Positions 1 through 5,435 are shown, counted from the stretch's first letter. The stretch: 5,961 nt of DNA from Pseudomonadota bacterium (GCA_015222855.1 JADFWA010000325.1:1-5961); one strand, 5' to 3'. The notes: generated by a model not told the origin, from the letters alone. A program made the numbers and translations.

Positions 1-95
1 CGATTTCCACGTTGGGTTATGTGGTGGGGAAAACCCGGAGCCACTACTCGTGCAATTCTTGCCATAAAATGGAATCATGCTTGTACTGTCATTAA
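1..95 (+). CDS. C-terminal fragment of a multihaem c-type cytochrome
   Basis: This is the end of a gene that enters from the left edge. The third frame is open from base 3 and ends with TAA at 93-95, giving about 30 residues. They contain CNSCH (bases 51-65) and CLYCH (bases 78-92), two CXXCH motifs separated by four residues. CXXCH is the covalent haem c attachment site, with the His as proximal iron ligand. Two such motifs so close together are very unlikely by chance and indicate a multihaem cytochrome, exported and matured in the periplasm and involved in electron transfer. The protein stops directly after the His of the last motif, which is unusually abrupt. The first frame is also open from base 1 to 147 but shows no recognisable motif. 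The subfamily (cytochrome c3-like, NapC/NrfH-type, larger multihaem) cannot be decided from this fragment. Confidence 0.72.
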   Translation, partial: ISTLGYVVGKTRSHYSCNSCHKMESCLYCH

Positions 96-392
96 GTCAA
101 GAAATAAGTATGGTGTCCCCAGAATTCCTCCCCTGATTTCCCCCTGATTTTTCGGAGGCGGGCCTCTAATGTGTCGGAAAATGGAGATTACAATTATTTG
201 TTGACATTAGGTGGCAGGATAGGCAGGATATATTTGATAAACAGGGATGGAACATTTGAGATAATTCTGCAACGGCATTTTGTATAGGCAGGGCCAAGGC
301 CTGTCCCCGACTCTGATCGTGGACCCTGCGCTACTAAGGAAATGGGGGCAAAAATGTCGTTGTCGTGACGGTAAACAGGGAGGAGGATAACT
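96..392. other. Non-coding interval upstream of the lipoprotein gene
   Basis: No convincing gene lies here. The interval holds an 11-bp tandem near-duplication (CCCCTGATTTC at 130-140, CCCCTGATTTT at 141-151) and a 9-bp perfect tandem duplication (GGCAGGATA at 213-221 and 222-230). A perfect -35 hexamer TTGACA is at 201-206, but no good -10 lies 16-18 bp downstream. A weak sigma-28-like arrangement, TAAA at 238-241 then TGAGATAA at 257-264 with the canonical 15-nt gap, is an alternative. No promoter can be assigned firmly. A 6-bp bulged stem at 288-302 (CAGGGCC-AA-GGCCTG) has no T-run and is not called a terminator. Confidence 0.5.
381..386 (+). promoter_or_regulatory. Shine-Dalgarno site of the lipoprotein gene
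   Basis: A perfect AGGAGG lies 6 nt before the ATG at 393. It fixes the start, which also places the lipobox cysteine at residue 27 as expected. Confidence 0.85.
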
Positions 393-1505
393 ATGCTGGA
401 GAAACGGGTGGTCGTCAGGTTAGGGCTCTGCGCGTCTTTGGTGTTCTTTACCATAATAACCCTGTTCGGTTGTGCGGCGAAGACGAAGATACATGGTATC
501 AAGCCTGCCGATATCTCTACGGGAGGCATCCGCACGATGGGGGTCCTCAAGTTTGATGGGGAATATGGAGAGACCGTCCGGGGCGACTTTTATGGTAAAC
601 TTGGTGAAGTTGAACATTTCAACCTCGTTGACGTTACGCAGACAGATGCCCTGGACAAAGTAGTTTATGACCAGATAGATGATCCGAGGTTTTTGCCTGC
701 CCTTGAAGATCTGTGTGCTGATGGTGTAATCACGGGACGTGTAACTGTTGGTATCAATGACATCCACGGCACTGATCAGGTCTCGATGAAGGAAGGTACC
801 GGGAGATACGAAAAGAAAAAGAATATCTTTGGCAAGTGGGTTAATGTAGAAATAAAACGTACCGTTCTCAGACCGGTTCCTTATATTATCCGGCAGGCCT
901 CTCTTACCACGGATTTTAAGGTATTTGATCTTAAAACCAAAAGAATCATTGCCACGGGGAAGGTCACGAAAAGTTATAATAAAAAGTTTGGCGGTAAAGG
1001 GGAGCATTCGTTTTCCGGTAAGAAACTGAGACGGCTTCCAACTCAGGACCAAAACATACATGAACTTTCCGCCAGGGTTGCCGCAAGGCTTGTCGCAAAA
1101 ATCTCCCCGACTAAGGTTTCCACGGTTGTGAAATTTGATGAGGGCGGCAAATTCGGGTTTGGTGGCCACAAGATGATAAAACGGGGCATCGAGTTTGCCA
1201 AACGCGGGGTCTGGGAAGAGGCGATGGAGATATGGCGAGAGGTGATCAAGGCCGAACCCGGAAACGCTGCGGCATACTATAATCTCGGTGTTGCCCATGA
1301 AGGTTTTGGCGACCTGGAAAATCTTGAAATTGCAAGGAGCATGTATAAAAAGGCGGCCAGGTATGGAGACAAGAAACTTTACATAAAGGCCGTAGCAAGG
1401 ATTAGCACCGCCATCGCGGACCGAAGGAAGTATGAAGAGCAGAAGAATCTGTTAAAGCAAACTCCGGAGAAGGAACCCAAAGAGGGAGGCGTACGGATAT
1501 ATTAG
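393..1505 (+). CDS. TPR-containing lipoprotein with CsgG/LpoB-like N-terminal region
   Basis: The protein has 370 residues. A positively charged N-terminus (EKRVVVR) and a hydrophobic stretch lead to a lipobox LFGC at residues 24-27, so it is a lipoprotein cleaved before Cys27. The +2 residue is Ala, which fits outer-membrane sorting. Residues about 45-240 follow a pattern seen in CsgG/LpoB-type periplasmic lipoproteins: a first strand TMGVLKFDG, a repeated 'phenylalanine-x-leucine-valine' strand (FNLVDV), an ADGVITGRV strand near 109-117, a DFKVFDLKTKRII hairpin near 174-186, and a helix VAARLVAKISP (229-239). Residues about 258-325 look like one to two TPR units (RGVWEEAMEIWREVIKAEPGNAAAYYNLGVA is the classic pattern). 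The tail after 345 is charged and probably flexible. It likely sits at the inner face of the outer membrane as a scaffold. The secreted FlgT-like gene follows on the same strand after 167 nt. The fold assignment is by pattern only; the exact role is unknown. Confidence 0.8.
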   Translation: MLEKRVVVRLGLCASLVFFTIITLFGCAAKTKIHGIKPADISTGGIRTMGVLKFDGEYGETVRGDFYGKLGEVEHFNLVDVTQTDALDKVVYDQIDDPRFLPALEDLCADGVITGRVTVGINDIHGTDQVSMKEGTGRYEKKKNIFGKWVNVEIKRTVLRPVPYIIRQASLTTDFKVFDLKTKRIIATGKVTKSYNKKFGGKGEHSFSGKKLRRLPTQDQNIHELSARVAARLVAKISPTKVSTVVKFDEGGKFGFGGHKMIKRGIEFAKRGVWEEAMEIWREVIKAEPGNAAAYYNLGVAHEGFGDLENLEIARSMYKKAARYGDKKLYIKAVARISTAIADRRKYEEQKNLLKQTPEKEPKEGGVRIY

Positions 1506-1672
1506 ATTCTTTATCCGCAACGTCTACGGTTTTTGCATAGAAAATAAATTCGTAATTCGAATATCGGAAACCGAAAATCGGGGACCGATTTACGAATAAC
1601 GATTTACGGTTTACGAATTTAGGATTTTGTGTTTCGGATTTTCGGTTTATCTGAATTGAAAGGATCAGTATC
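1506..1672. repeat. Mosaic of inverted repeats between the two envelope genes
   Basis: Three perfect inverted pairs lie in this 167-nt gap. AAATTCGTAA at 1546-1555 pairs with TTACGAATTT at 1611-1620. AAACCGAAAATC at 1568-1579 pairs with GATTTTCGGTTT at 1637-1648. AAATCGG at 1575-1581 pairs with CCGATTT at 1585-1591 around a GGA loop. The first two pairs cross each other, and the third overlaps the second, so the RNA forms would compete or make a pseudoknot. The segment is built from recurring units such as GATTTACG (1587-1594, 1601-1608). Short mosaics of this composition are a known kind of dispersed intergenic repeat in environmental bacteria; that it is dispersed in this genome is inferred. 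Confidence 0.6.
1659..1664 (+). promoter_or_regulatory. Shine-Dalgarno site of the FlgT-like gene
   Basis: AAAGGA lies 8 nt before the ATG at 1673 and lies just outside the inverted-repeat mosaic, which ends at 1648. It supports the chosen start. Confidence 0.65.
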
Positions 1673-2878
1673 ATGGGAAGTAAGAATATTGTTTGTGTGA
1701 GTGTTTTTCTGGGGGTATTGCTCCTCTGTGTGCCGCTGGTTTTTGGAGAAACCGTTACAGCCGTTGGCCAAGCCATGATTGTTGATGGCGATGATACCCA
1801 GGCACGTCGGAAGGCTATTGAGAGTGCCCTGAGAACTGCAGTGGAGGAGGGTGTGGGAACCCTGATTGATTCCCAAACCAAGGTGGTCAATTTCCAGGTT
1901 CTGCAGGACAGGATTTATTCCAGGGCGAGCGGTTATGTTGCAGGTTATGACGTATTGTCCGAGGAAAAAGCTCCGGACGGTTCCATGTATACCGTGACTA
2001 TTCAGGCTGATGTTCAAACGGCCTCAATCAAAAGTGATTTGAGGGCCATAGGTATCCTTATGGAACAGGTTGGTAAACCCCGGTTTATGGCGGTTTATGT
2101 GCCTGAGACTATGACTTCCGCCAATCGGTATTCGAGGGTGGTCAGGGCCGCCGAGCAGGCGATCAACGGTGTTTTTGCGCGCAAAAGCTTCATAGTCCTG
2201 GATCGTATGTTCATTAACAATGTTTACAATAGGATTGAGCAGGCGGGCCGCATTGATATAGATATGGATGATCTTTCCGCCCTTGCCCTGAAATACAGGG
2301 CCGACCTCCTTTTGGTCTATGATGTGCGCGCAATCAGAAAGGTTGGAGGTGGGAGCAAATATTTTGGCGGTGTTATGGTGGAGATATCTCTTCGTGCCGT
2401 CGCTCCTGCCACAGCAGACTTGATTGCCCAGAAGGCCGGTGATCTTTATGTCAGGACGATGAGGGCAGCCGGGGACTGTTACGATAACATGCAGGTGGCT
2501 GAGGCTGCGGATGCCGTGGGGAAAGCCGTGGCTGAGGCACTGATTGATGACACGCTGGCTTATTTTGAGCGTTCGGTGCATGCCGGGACCCGTATTGATT
2601 TATGGTTTCGGAACTTTTCTGAGGAAGAAGTATACACGATTGTGGAGGTAATTGAGCAGATGGGTGACTTCACGGACAAGTTTGTTCGAAATCAATCACC
2701 GGGGAACTTCCAGCTTGATGTGAACTATCAAGGGAAGAAATTTGATTTTCAGAAGGAACTCTTCACCGGTCTGAAACAGCACGGTATCCGTTGCCAGTTA
2801 CAGCAGGCAAGTGGTAATCAAATCCTGATTTTTAAAGAGGGGACGGATAATCCATTCGGGAAAGTAAAAGTCCGTTAA
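1673..2878 (+). CDS. Secreted FlgT-like protein (flagellar assembly T N-terminal domain family)
   Basis: The protein has 401 residues. Residues 1-25 form a signal peptide (hydrophobic VFLGVLLLCVPLVFG, likely cleavage before Glu26). Residues about 26-118 match the FlgT N-terminal domain pattern: the GQAMI strand, then ARRKAIESALRTAVEEGVG helix, a Q-x-L-QDRIYSRASGYVAGYDVL segment and a closing YTVTIQADV strand. Residues about 128-260 resemble the middle domain, opening with GKPRFMAVYVPE and including a long-chain 'ADLLLVYDVRA' strand (210-220). Residues about 305-390 form a further alpha/beta domain (IDLWFRNFSEEE..., LDVNYQGK, NQILIFK). In Vibrio, FlgT is a periplasmic H-ring component around the flagellar basal body. 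Homologues with only the N-terminal domain occur outside flagellar loci, so a role in another envelope structure is possible. It probably shares expression with the lipoprotein gene before it. Confidence 0.75.
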   Translation: MGSKNIVCVSVFLGVLLLCVPLVFGETVTAVGQAMIVDGDDTQARRKAIESALRTAVEEGVGTLIDSQTKVVNFQVLQDRIYSRASGYVAGYDVLSEEKAPDGSMYTVTIQADVQTASIKSDLRAIGILMEQVGKPRFMAVYVPETMTSANRYSRVVRAAEQAINGVFARKSFIVLDRMFINNVYNRIEQAGRIDIDMDDLSALALKYRADLLLVYDVRAIRKVGGGSKYFGGVMVEISLRAVAPATADLIAQKAGDLYVRTMRAAGDCYDNMQVAEAADAVGKAVAEALIDDTLAYFERSVHAGTRIDLWFRNFSEEEVYTIVEVIEQMGDFTDKFVRNQSPGNFQLDVNYQGKKFDFQKELFTGLKQHGIRCQLQQASGNQILIFKEGTDNPFGKVKVR

Positions 2879-2886
2879 GTATTCTG

Positions 2887-2964
2887 AAATCCCTCTAACT
2901 CCCCTTTAGTAAAGGGGAGAACCTTATACTTTCCCCCCTTTACTAAAGGGGGGCAGGGGGGATT
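2887..2964. repeat. Paired palindromes between convergent genes; possible bidirectional terminator
   Basis: Two palindromes sit between the forward FlgT-like gene and the reverse FliD-like gene. The left is CCCCTTTA-G-TAAAGGGG at 2901-2917. The right is CCCCCCTTTA-C-TAAAGGGGGG at 2933-2953, with 10-bp perfect arms. With their flanks (2887-2917 and 2933-2964) they also form one larger imperfect inverted repeat. Neither hairpin is followed by a good T-run, so intrinsic termination is uncertain, but the position between convergent genes suits a bidirectional terminator or mRNA 3'-end stabiliser. C-rich/G-rich elements of this type are typical dispersed intergenic repeats; copies elsewhere cannot be seen here. 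Confidence 0.7.
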
Positions 2965-2965
2965 A

Positions 2966-4249
2966 TTATGCATACAGGTCAAGTCCGCTGGTTCCCTTAT
3001 AGTTAGCAAACAGGGAAGTTACAACACCCTGCTGGCCATATATTGAGCCGTCCTGCACAAGCCCGTATTTCTGCACACCGTTTCTTGACATCTCCGCAAG
3101 CTTTGCTTCAACTTTAGTGAAAAAACCGTTTGTCCCCGTGAGGGTTTCTTTGACGGTTCTCATGCTGCTTTGAAGGGCAGGGTTGAACTTGTTGGTAATG
3201 CTTACCGTGCCGCCGGTGTTGTATTCCAGGCCAATTTCCCTCAGATTCCTTGAAATTGGTTTAATTTCTTCCATTATACCGGTCTTCACAGTCGAGTTGA
3301 TATAACGGCTGTTCTGGTCCAGCCAGCTTATATAGCTGTTATATGTAGAAACCATATCATAGAGTTTTTCCTGCACAGGTTTCAGCCCCCCTTTCACCGT
3401 AACGTTGACAGGAACTTCGGTGGTATCCAGGAAGGTCATGGTCAGATGGCCGTTATCCGCTGTAACGGTATTGGTATTTGTCGTGGAGAGGGCGTTGTCC
3501 AGATAGTACTCGCCTGCCTGGTCCCTCTGGGAGCTATTGTTGATATTGAGGGTTTCAATCATGGTGCCGGTGTCGTCACTCAGGGAGAAGGTCGTACCAC
3601 CCGCGCTTGCATTTCTCACTGTGAGATATGATACCTTCTCGTGTGGTACCTCCTTGATGGAGCTATCCGGCATGGTGATATAACCTTTCCTCTCGGTTTC
3701 GGTGACAAAGGCTTCAATGGAATCATCACCATGGCCGATCGCCCATGCCAGTTTTCTGAGCACATCTTTATTGGTATCCGGATTGGAGCCGCTTTTATCA
3801 ATGTCGATGTTGAGGGAATAGTCGGTACCGTTTATCGTCAGTGTAAAGGCGTACGTCCCTTCGCTGAAATCTGTAGTCTCATCGCTCACCAGTACGTTGC
3901 TTCGCTTGATTTGCGTGGTAGCCAGACGATCAATTTTTACCTGATAGTCAGCGATCTTGGCGCCGGATGTCGCCTGGGCCGCAATCTTATTTGAATCAGA
4001 AACGGAAGCCGTGCGAAAATGGTTAGGCGTGTAACCTGAGGGAAAATCAAAGGAATTTAATGACTGATAAAATGTCCGGGTCTTGTCGGCAAAGGTTGTG
4101 AGGGCATTGTTCAGTGACCGCTCTTTGGAATGTTCGTTGCGGTTTCTGAACATACCTTCAAGGGCCACCGAAACTTGATTAATATCCCGGGTATATTTAG
4201 ATGATAATCCTATAAGGGATGTATTCAGTGAGTTAATGGTAAAATTCAC
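2966..4249 (-). CDS. Divergent FliD-like flagellar filament cap (HAP2) protein
   Basis: The protein has 427 residues, starts at GTG (4247-4249) and has AAGGGG (complement of 4257-4262) 7 nt upstream. Residues about 75-118 match the FliD N-terminal signature: FRTASVSDSNKIAAQATSGA, then YQVKIDRLATTQ. Residues about 130-285 are beta-rich, Thr/Asn/Ser-rich and cysteine-free, as expected for exposed cap domains. Residues about 290-385 match the FliD C-terminal region: YDMVSTYNSYISWL, then LREIGLEYNTGGTVSITNKFNPAL. FliD forms the cap at the filament tip and promotes flagellin folding. Oddities: the usual opening motif (a 'GLxSGLD' type start followed by the first long coil) is replaced by an unrelated Asn-rich helix, and the C-terminal D0 coiled coil is missing, the protein ending in GLDLYA. 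It may be a paralogue with a specialised role instead of the main cap. The gene is alone on its strand, with no flagellin, fliS or flaG neighbour in view. Confidence 0.7.
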   Translation of the reverse strand: MNFTINSLNTSLIGLSSKYTRDINQVSVALEGMFRNRNEHSKERSLNNALTTFADKTRTFYQSLNSFDFPSGYTPNHFRTASVSDSNKIAAQATSGAKIADYQVKIDRLATTQIKRSNVLVSDETTDFSEGTYAFTLTINGTDYSLNIDIDKSGSNPDTNKDVLRKLAWAIGHGDDSIEAFVTETERKGYITMPDSSIKEVPHEKVSYLTVRNASAGGTTFSLSDDTGTMIETLNINNSSQRDQAGEYYLDNALSTTNTNTVTADNGHLTMTFLDTTEVPVNVTVKGGLKPVQEKLYDMVSTYNSYISWLDQNSRYINSTVKTGIMEEIKPISRNLREIGLEYNTGGTVSITNKFNPALQSSMRTVKETLTGTNGFFTKVEAKLAEMSRNGVQKYGLVQDGSIYGQQGVVTSLFANYKGTSGLDLYA

Positions 4250-4331
4250 GGCTTATCCCCTTTGCAAGAAAGTGTCTAAAGTTGCGGAGTCGAAGCCCCT
4301 GCGCTATGTTTCGAAACAGGAAAATATTTCC

Positions 4332-4358
4332 TTCCTGGCTCCTTTTCATTCCCCTTTA
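4332..4358 (-). promoter_or_regulatory. Candidate sigma-28 (FliA) promoter of the FliD-like gene
   Basis: On the reverse strand TAAAGGGG (complement of 4351-4358) and GCCAGGAA (complement of 4332-4339) are separated by 11 nt, the canonical sigma-28 spacing. Each half matches 5 of 8 consensus positions (TAAAGTTT, GCCGATAA). Transcription would start near 4325, leaving about 75 nt of leader. A 6-bp-arm palindrome AGGAAA-n3-TTTCCT at 4318-4332 overlaps the start point and could be an operator. Late flagellar genes, including fliD, are commonly sigma-28 dependent, which supports the call. The -10 match is incomplete. Confidence 0.4.
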
Positions 4359-4416
4359 ATATATATGAAGATTTCTAACATTCTGAAATTATTGCTTATA
4401 TGCCCCCAAAACAGTG

Positions 4417-4432
4417 TGGCACGCTATTTGCT
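4417..4432 (+). promoter_or_regulatory. Sigma-54 (RpoN) promoter upstream of the MerR-like gene
   Basis: The element reads TGGCACG-CTAT-TTGCT and matches the sigma-54 consensus TGGCACG-N4-TTGCW at every defined position, with GG (4418-4419) and GC (4430-4431) at the invariant spacing. Transcription should begin near 4443, giving a leader of about 47 nt before the ATG at 4490. Sigma-54 needs an enhancer-binding activator; no activator gene is in the window. A short inverted repeat TTGAA-GT-TTCAA (4450-4461) lies in the leader and might bind a regulator. Confidence 0.8.
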
Positions 4433-4474
4433 CTATCATAATTCGAAGATTGAAGTTTCAAGTCATCTATCTTC

Positions 4475-4480
4475 AGGAGG
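4475..4480 (+). promoter_or_regulatory. Shine-Dalgarno site of the MerR-like gene
   Basis: A perfect AGGAGG lies 9 nt before the ATG at 4490. It selects this ATG as the start and excludes the longer open frame that begins inside the divergent gene at 4236. Confidence 0.85.
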
Positions 4481-4489
4481 ATACCGAGA

Positions 4490-4768
4490 ATGATTGTAGA
4501 GAAGGAATTTTTAACTATTAGCGAAGTATCGTTGATAACCGAGGTAGAAGTTCACACCTTGCGATACTGGGAAAAGGAGTTCAGTTTCCTTCTCAGGCCA
4601 CTGCGGACGAATGGAGGACAGCGAAGGTATGATGAACGTTGTATAGATGTCATACTTACCATAAAGAGGTTGCTGAAGGAAGACGAATATACCATCGCCG
4701 GTGCAAAAAAGATTTTAAGGGTAGACTCATACCACGGAGAAGATCGCTTGGCTCAGGCCTCCCTATAA
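4490..4768 (+). CDS. Minimal MerR-family transcriptional regulator (DNA-binding domain only)
   Basis: The protein has 92 residues. Residues 7-27 (LTISEVSLITEVEVHTLRYWE) form the MerR helix-turn-helix with the hallmark LRYWE, followed by the wing NGGQRRYDE (41-49) and the third and fourth helices (IDVILTIKRLLKEDEYTIAGAKKIL). This is the subgroup with 'LRYWEKEF...GQRRY...TIAGAKK', which in proteobacteria is often a short protein with no metal-binding cysteines or effector domain. After residue 77 only a short tail remains, so no sensor domain and no dimerisation coil of the classic kind are present. It probably binds DNA as a dimer and may act with a partner. The gene is driven by a sigma-54-type promoter and converges with the 83-residue gene, overlapping it by 6 nt. 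Its target is not evident from the sequence. Confidence 0.85.
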   Translation: MIVEKEFLTISEVSLITEVEVHTLRYWEKEFSFLLRPLRTNGGQRRYDERCIDVILTIKRLLKEDEYTIAGAKKILRVDSYHGEDRLAQASL

Positions 4769-5014
4769 AATATTATCCAGGTAATTCCCCTTTGATGTCC
4801 TTTTTTGTTTTAAAATTCCCTTCAAGTCATAATATTCAACATCTAAATTTTCCCTTGCGTGGTTTTCGTAAACAATAACCCTTTCTCTGTTTTCTCCTTC
4901 CATCTGCCAGATTCTACCTATAGGCCTCAGTTCAATGATTTCGGCGTCGTCAACTTCGTTGTCTGCAGACATCCTTAATTCCATTATTCTTAAAGTAAAA
5001 TCCCTTTTGTTCAC
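4763..5014 (-). CDS. Small protein of unknown function, 83 residues
   Basis: I do not recognise the family. The chosen start is the GTG at 5012-5014 because GGAGG (complement of 5020-5024) lies 5 nt before it; a GTG at 5024-5026 would add four residues but has no ribosome site. The protein begins MNKRDFTLRIMELRM, continues with an acidic stretch (ADNEVDDAEIIE) and then alternates strands (PIGRIWQ, RERVIVYEN, LDVEYYDLKGIL), ending in a basic, polar tail. It is soluble, lacks cysteine and has no signal peptide or membrane segment. Its TAG stop (4763-4765) falls within the last codons of the MerR-like gene. Good Shine-Dalgarno placement and a coherent charged/strand pattern argue that it is real. 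A sigma-28-like promoter candidate lies upstream. Confidence 0.6.
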   Translation of the reverse strand: MNKRDFTLRIMELRMSADNEVDDAEIIELRPIGRIWQMEGENRERVIVYENHARENLDVEYYDLKGILKQKRTSKGNYLDNIL

Positions 5015-5056
5015 GACCGCCTCCACAGAAAAATATGTATAAGCTCTATGGTTGTA

Positions 5057-5084
5057 CTATCGACAGGATTGACAATTTACTTTA
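5057..5084 (-). promoter_or_regulatory. Weak sigma-28-like promoter candidate for the 83-residue gene
   Basis: On the reverse strand TAAAGTAA (complement of 5077-5084) and GTCGATAG (complement of 5057-5064) each match 6 of 8 consensus positions, but the spacer is 12 nt where 11 is canonical. The leader would be about 35 nt. The sequence TTACTTTAG occurs twice, at 5077-5085 and 5100-5108, 23 bp apart, so the -35-like box may instead be part of a small repeat. Confidence 0.28.
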
Positions 5085-5158
5085 GATAAAATTAACAGGT
5101 TACTTTAGCTTTTTATAAGAAAGTTCTCATTTTGAGGGGTTTGCGGGATGCGCCTCCG

Positions 5159-5223
5159 GTCATACCCGCGCAGGCGGGTATCCATTCGATTTTAAACTGG
5201 ATTCCCGTTTCCACGGGAATGAC
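5159..5223. repeat. Dispersed double-hairpin repeat (ATTCCC-N-GGGAAT type)
   Basis: Two hairpins with 8-bp perfect arms and 4-nt loops face each other. ATACCCGC-GCAG-GCGGGTAT is at 5162-5181 and ATTCCCGT-TTCC-ACGGGAAT is at 5201-5220. The outer ends GTCAT (5159-5163) and ATGAC (5219-5223) and the inner ATCCA/TGGAT are also inverted, so the whole is a 65-bp imperfect palindrome. It resembles the very common proteobacterial 'TCATTCCCGCG...GGGAATCCA' repeats and the Neisseria dRS3 core. It lies 75 nt beyond the 3' end of tRNA-Sec and could end or trim that transcript. Confidence 0.75.
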
Positions 5224-5297
5224 AAAACTTTAATGCTTCGTTGTCTGCCCGGGGCGAATGGTGTTGCAAGAAGGGTGTGGTGGTTATGATTGGTTTA

Positions 5298-5395
5298 TGG
5301 CGGAAGTGCATGGGAATCGAACCCACCTGGGACGGTTCTAGCGCCCCACACTGGATTTGAAGTCCAGGAGGCCCACCAGTGACCTTGGCACTTCC
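5298..5395 (-). tRNA. selC: Selenocysteine tRNA, anticodon UCA
   Basis: Read on the reverse strand, the 98-nt gene starts GGAAGTGC and ends GCACTTCC-G-CCA, an 8-bp acceptor stem with G73 and encoded CCA. The T arm has a 5-bp stem around TTCGATT, giving the 8+5 bacterial tRNA-Sec geometry. The anticodon arm CTGGA-CTTCAAA-TCCAG carries UCA (complement of 5358-5360), which reads UGA. The long variable arm pairs GGGGCG with CGTCCC across a short loop, and the D arm pairs AGGTC with GGCCT. The anticodon loop and stem match E. coli selC closely. The RNA is charged with serine by SerRS, converted by SelA and delivered by SelB to UGA codons followed by a SECIS hairpin; those genes are outside the window. 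The organism therefore very probably makes selenoproteins. Confidence 0.96.
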
Positions 5396-5406
5396 GCGCA
5401 AAAGGA

Positions 5407-5435
5407 CTAATACCGAACTTGATATTAAATGTCAA
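5407..5435 (-). promoter_or_regulatory. Sigma-70-type promoter of tRNA-Sec
   Basis: On the reverse strand a perfect -35 TTGACA (complement of 5430-5435) is followed after exactly 17 bp by TATTAG (complement of 5407-5412), 4 of 6 to TATAAT. The -10 ends 11 nt before the mature tRNA 5' end, so transcription would start within a few nucleotides of it. This gives selC its own promoter, independent of moeA upstream. Confidence 0.75.

Noticed and set aside
1..147. Open first frame at the left edge
   Set aside because: Its translation shows no motif, while the third frame in the same bases carries two CXXCH haem motifs.
288..302. Hairpin CAGGGCC-AA-GGCCTG as an intrinsic terminator
   Set aside because: The stem is short and bulged, and no T-run follows on either strand.
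420..1298. Long reverse open frame opposite the lipoprotein gene
   Set aside because: It is fully antisense to a gene with a perfect ribosome site, lipobox and TPR pattern. Its own translation has no coherent domain pattern.
1546..1648. CRISPR array or regular direct-repeat array
   Set aside because: The units are unequal in length, unevenly spaced and mainly inverted, with no spacers and no cas genes nearby.
4236..4493. Forward open frame between the FliD-like and MerR-like genes
   Set aside because: It starts inside the opposing gene with no ribosome site, covers the sigma-54 promoter and has no family pattern.
5069..5097. Forward sigma-70 promoter suggested by TTGACA at 5069-5074
   Set aside because: No acceptable -10 lies 16-18 bp downstream, no forward gene follows, and the hexamer fits a repeat fragment.
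5192..5401. Reverse open frame across tRNA-Sec and the repeat
   Set aside because: It overlaps the whole tRNA gene and repeat hairpins; it is a chance open frame.
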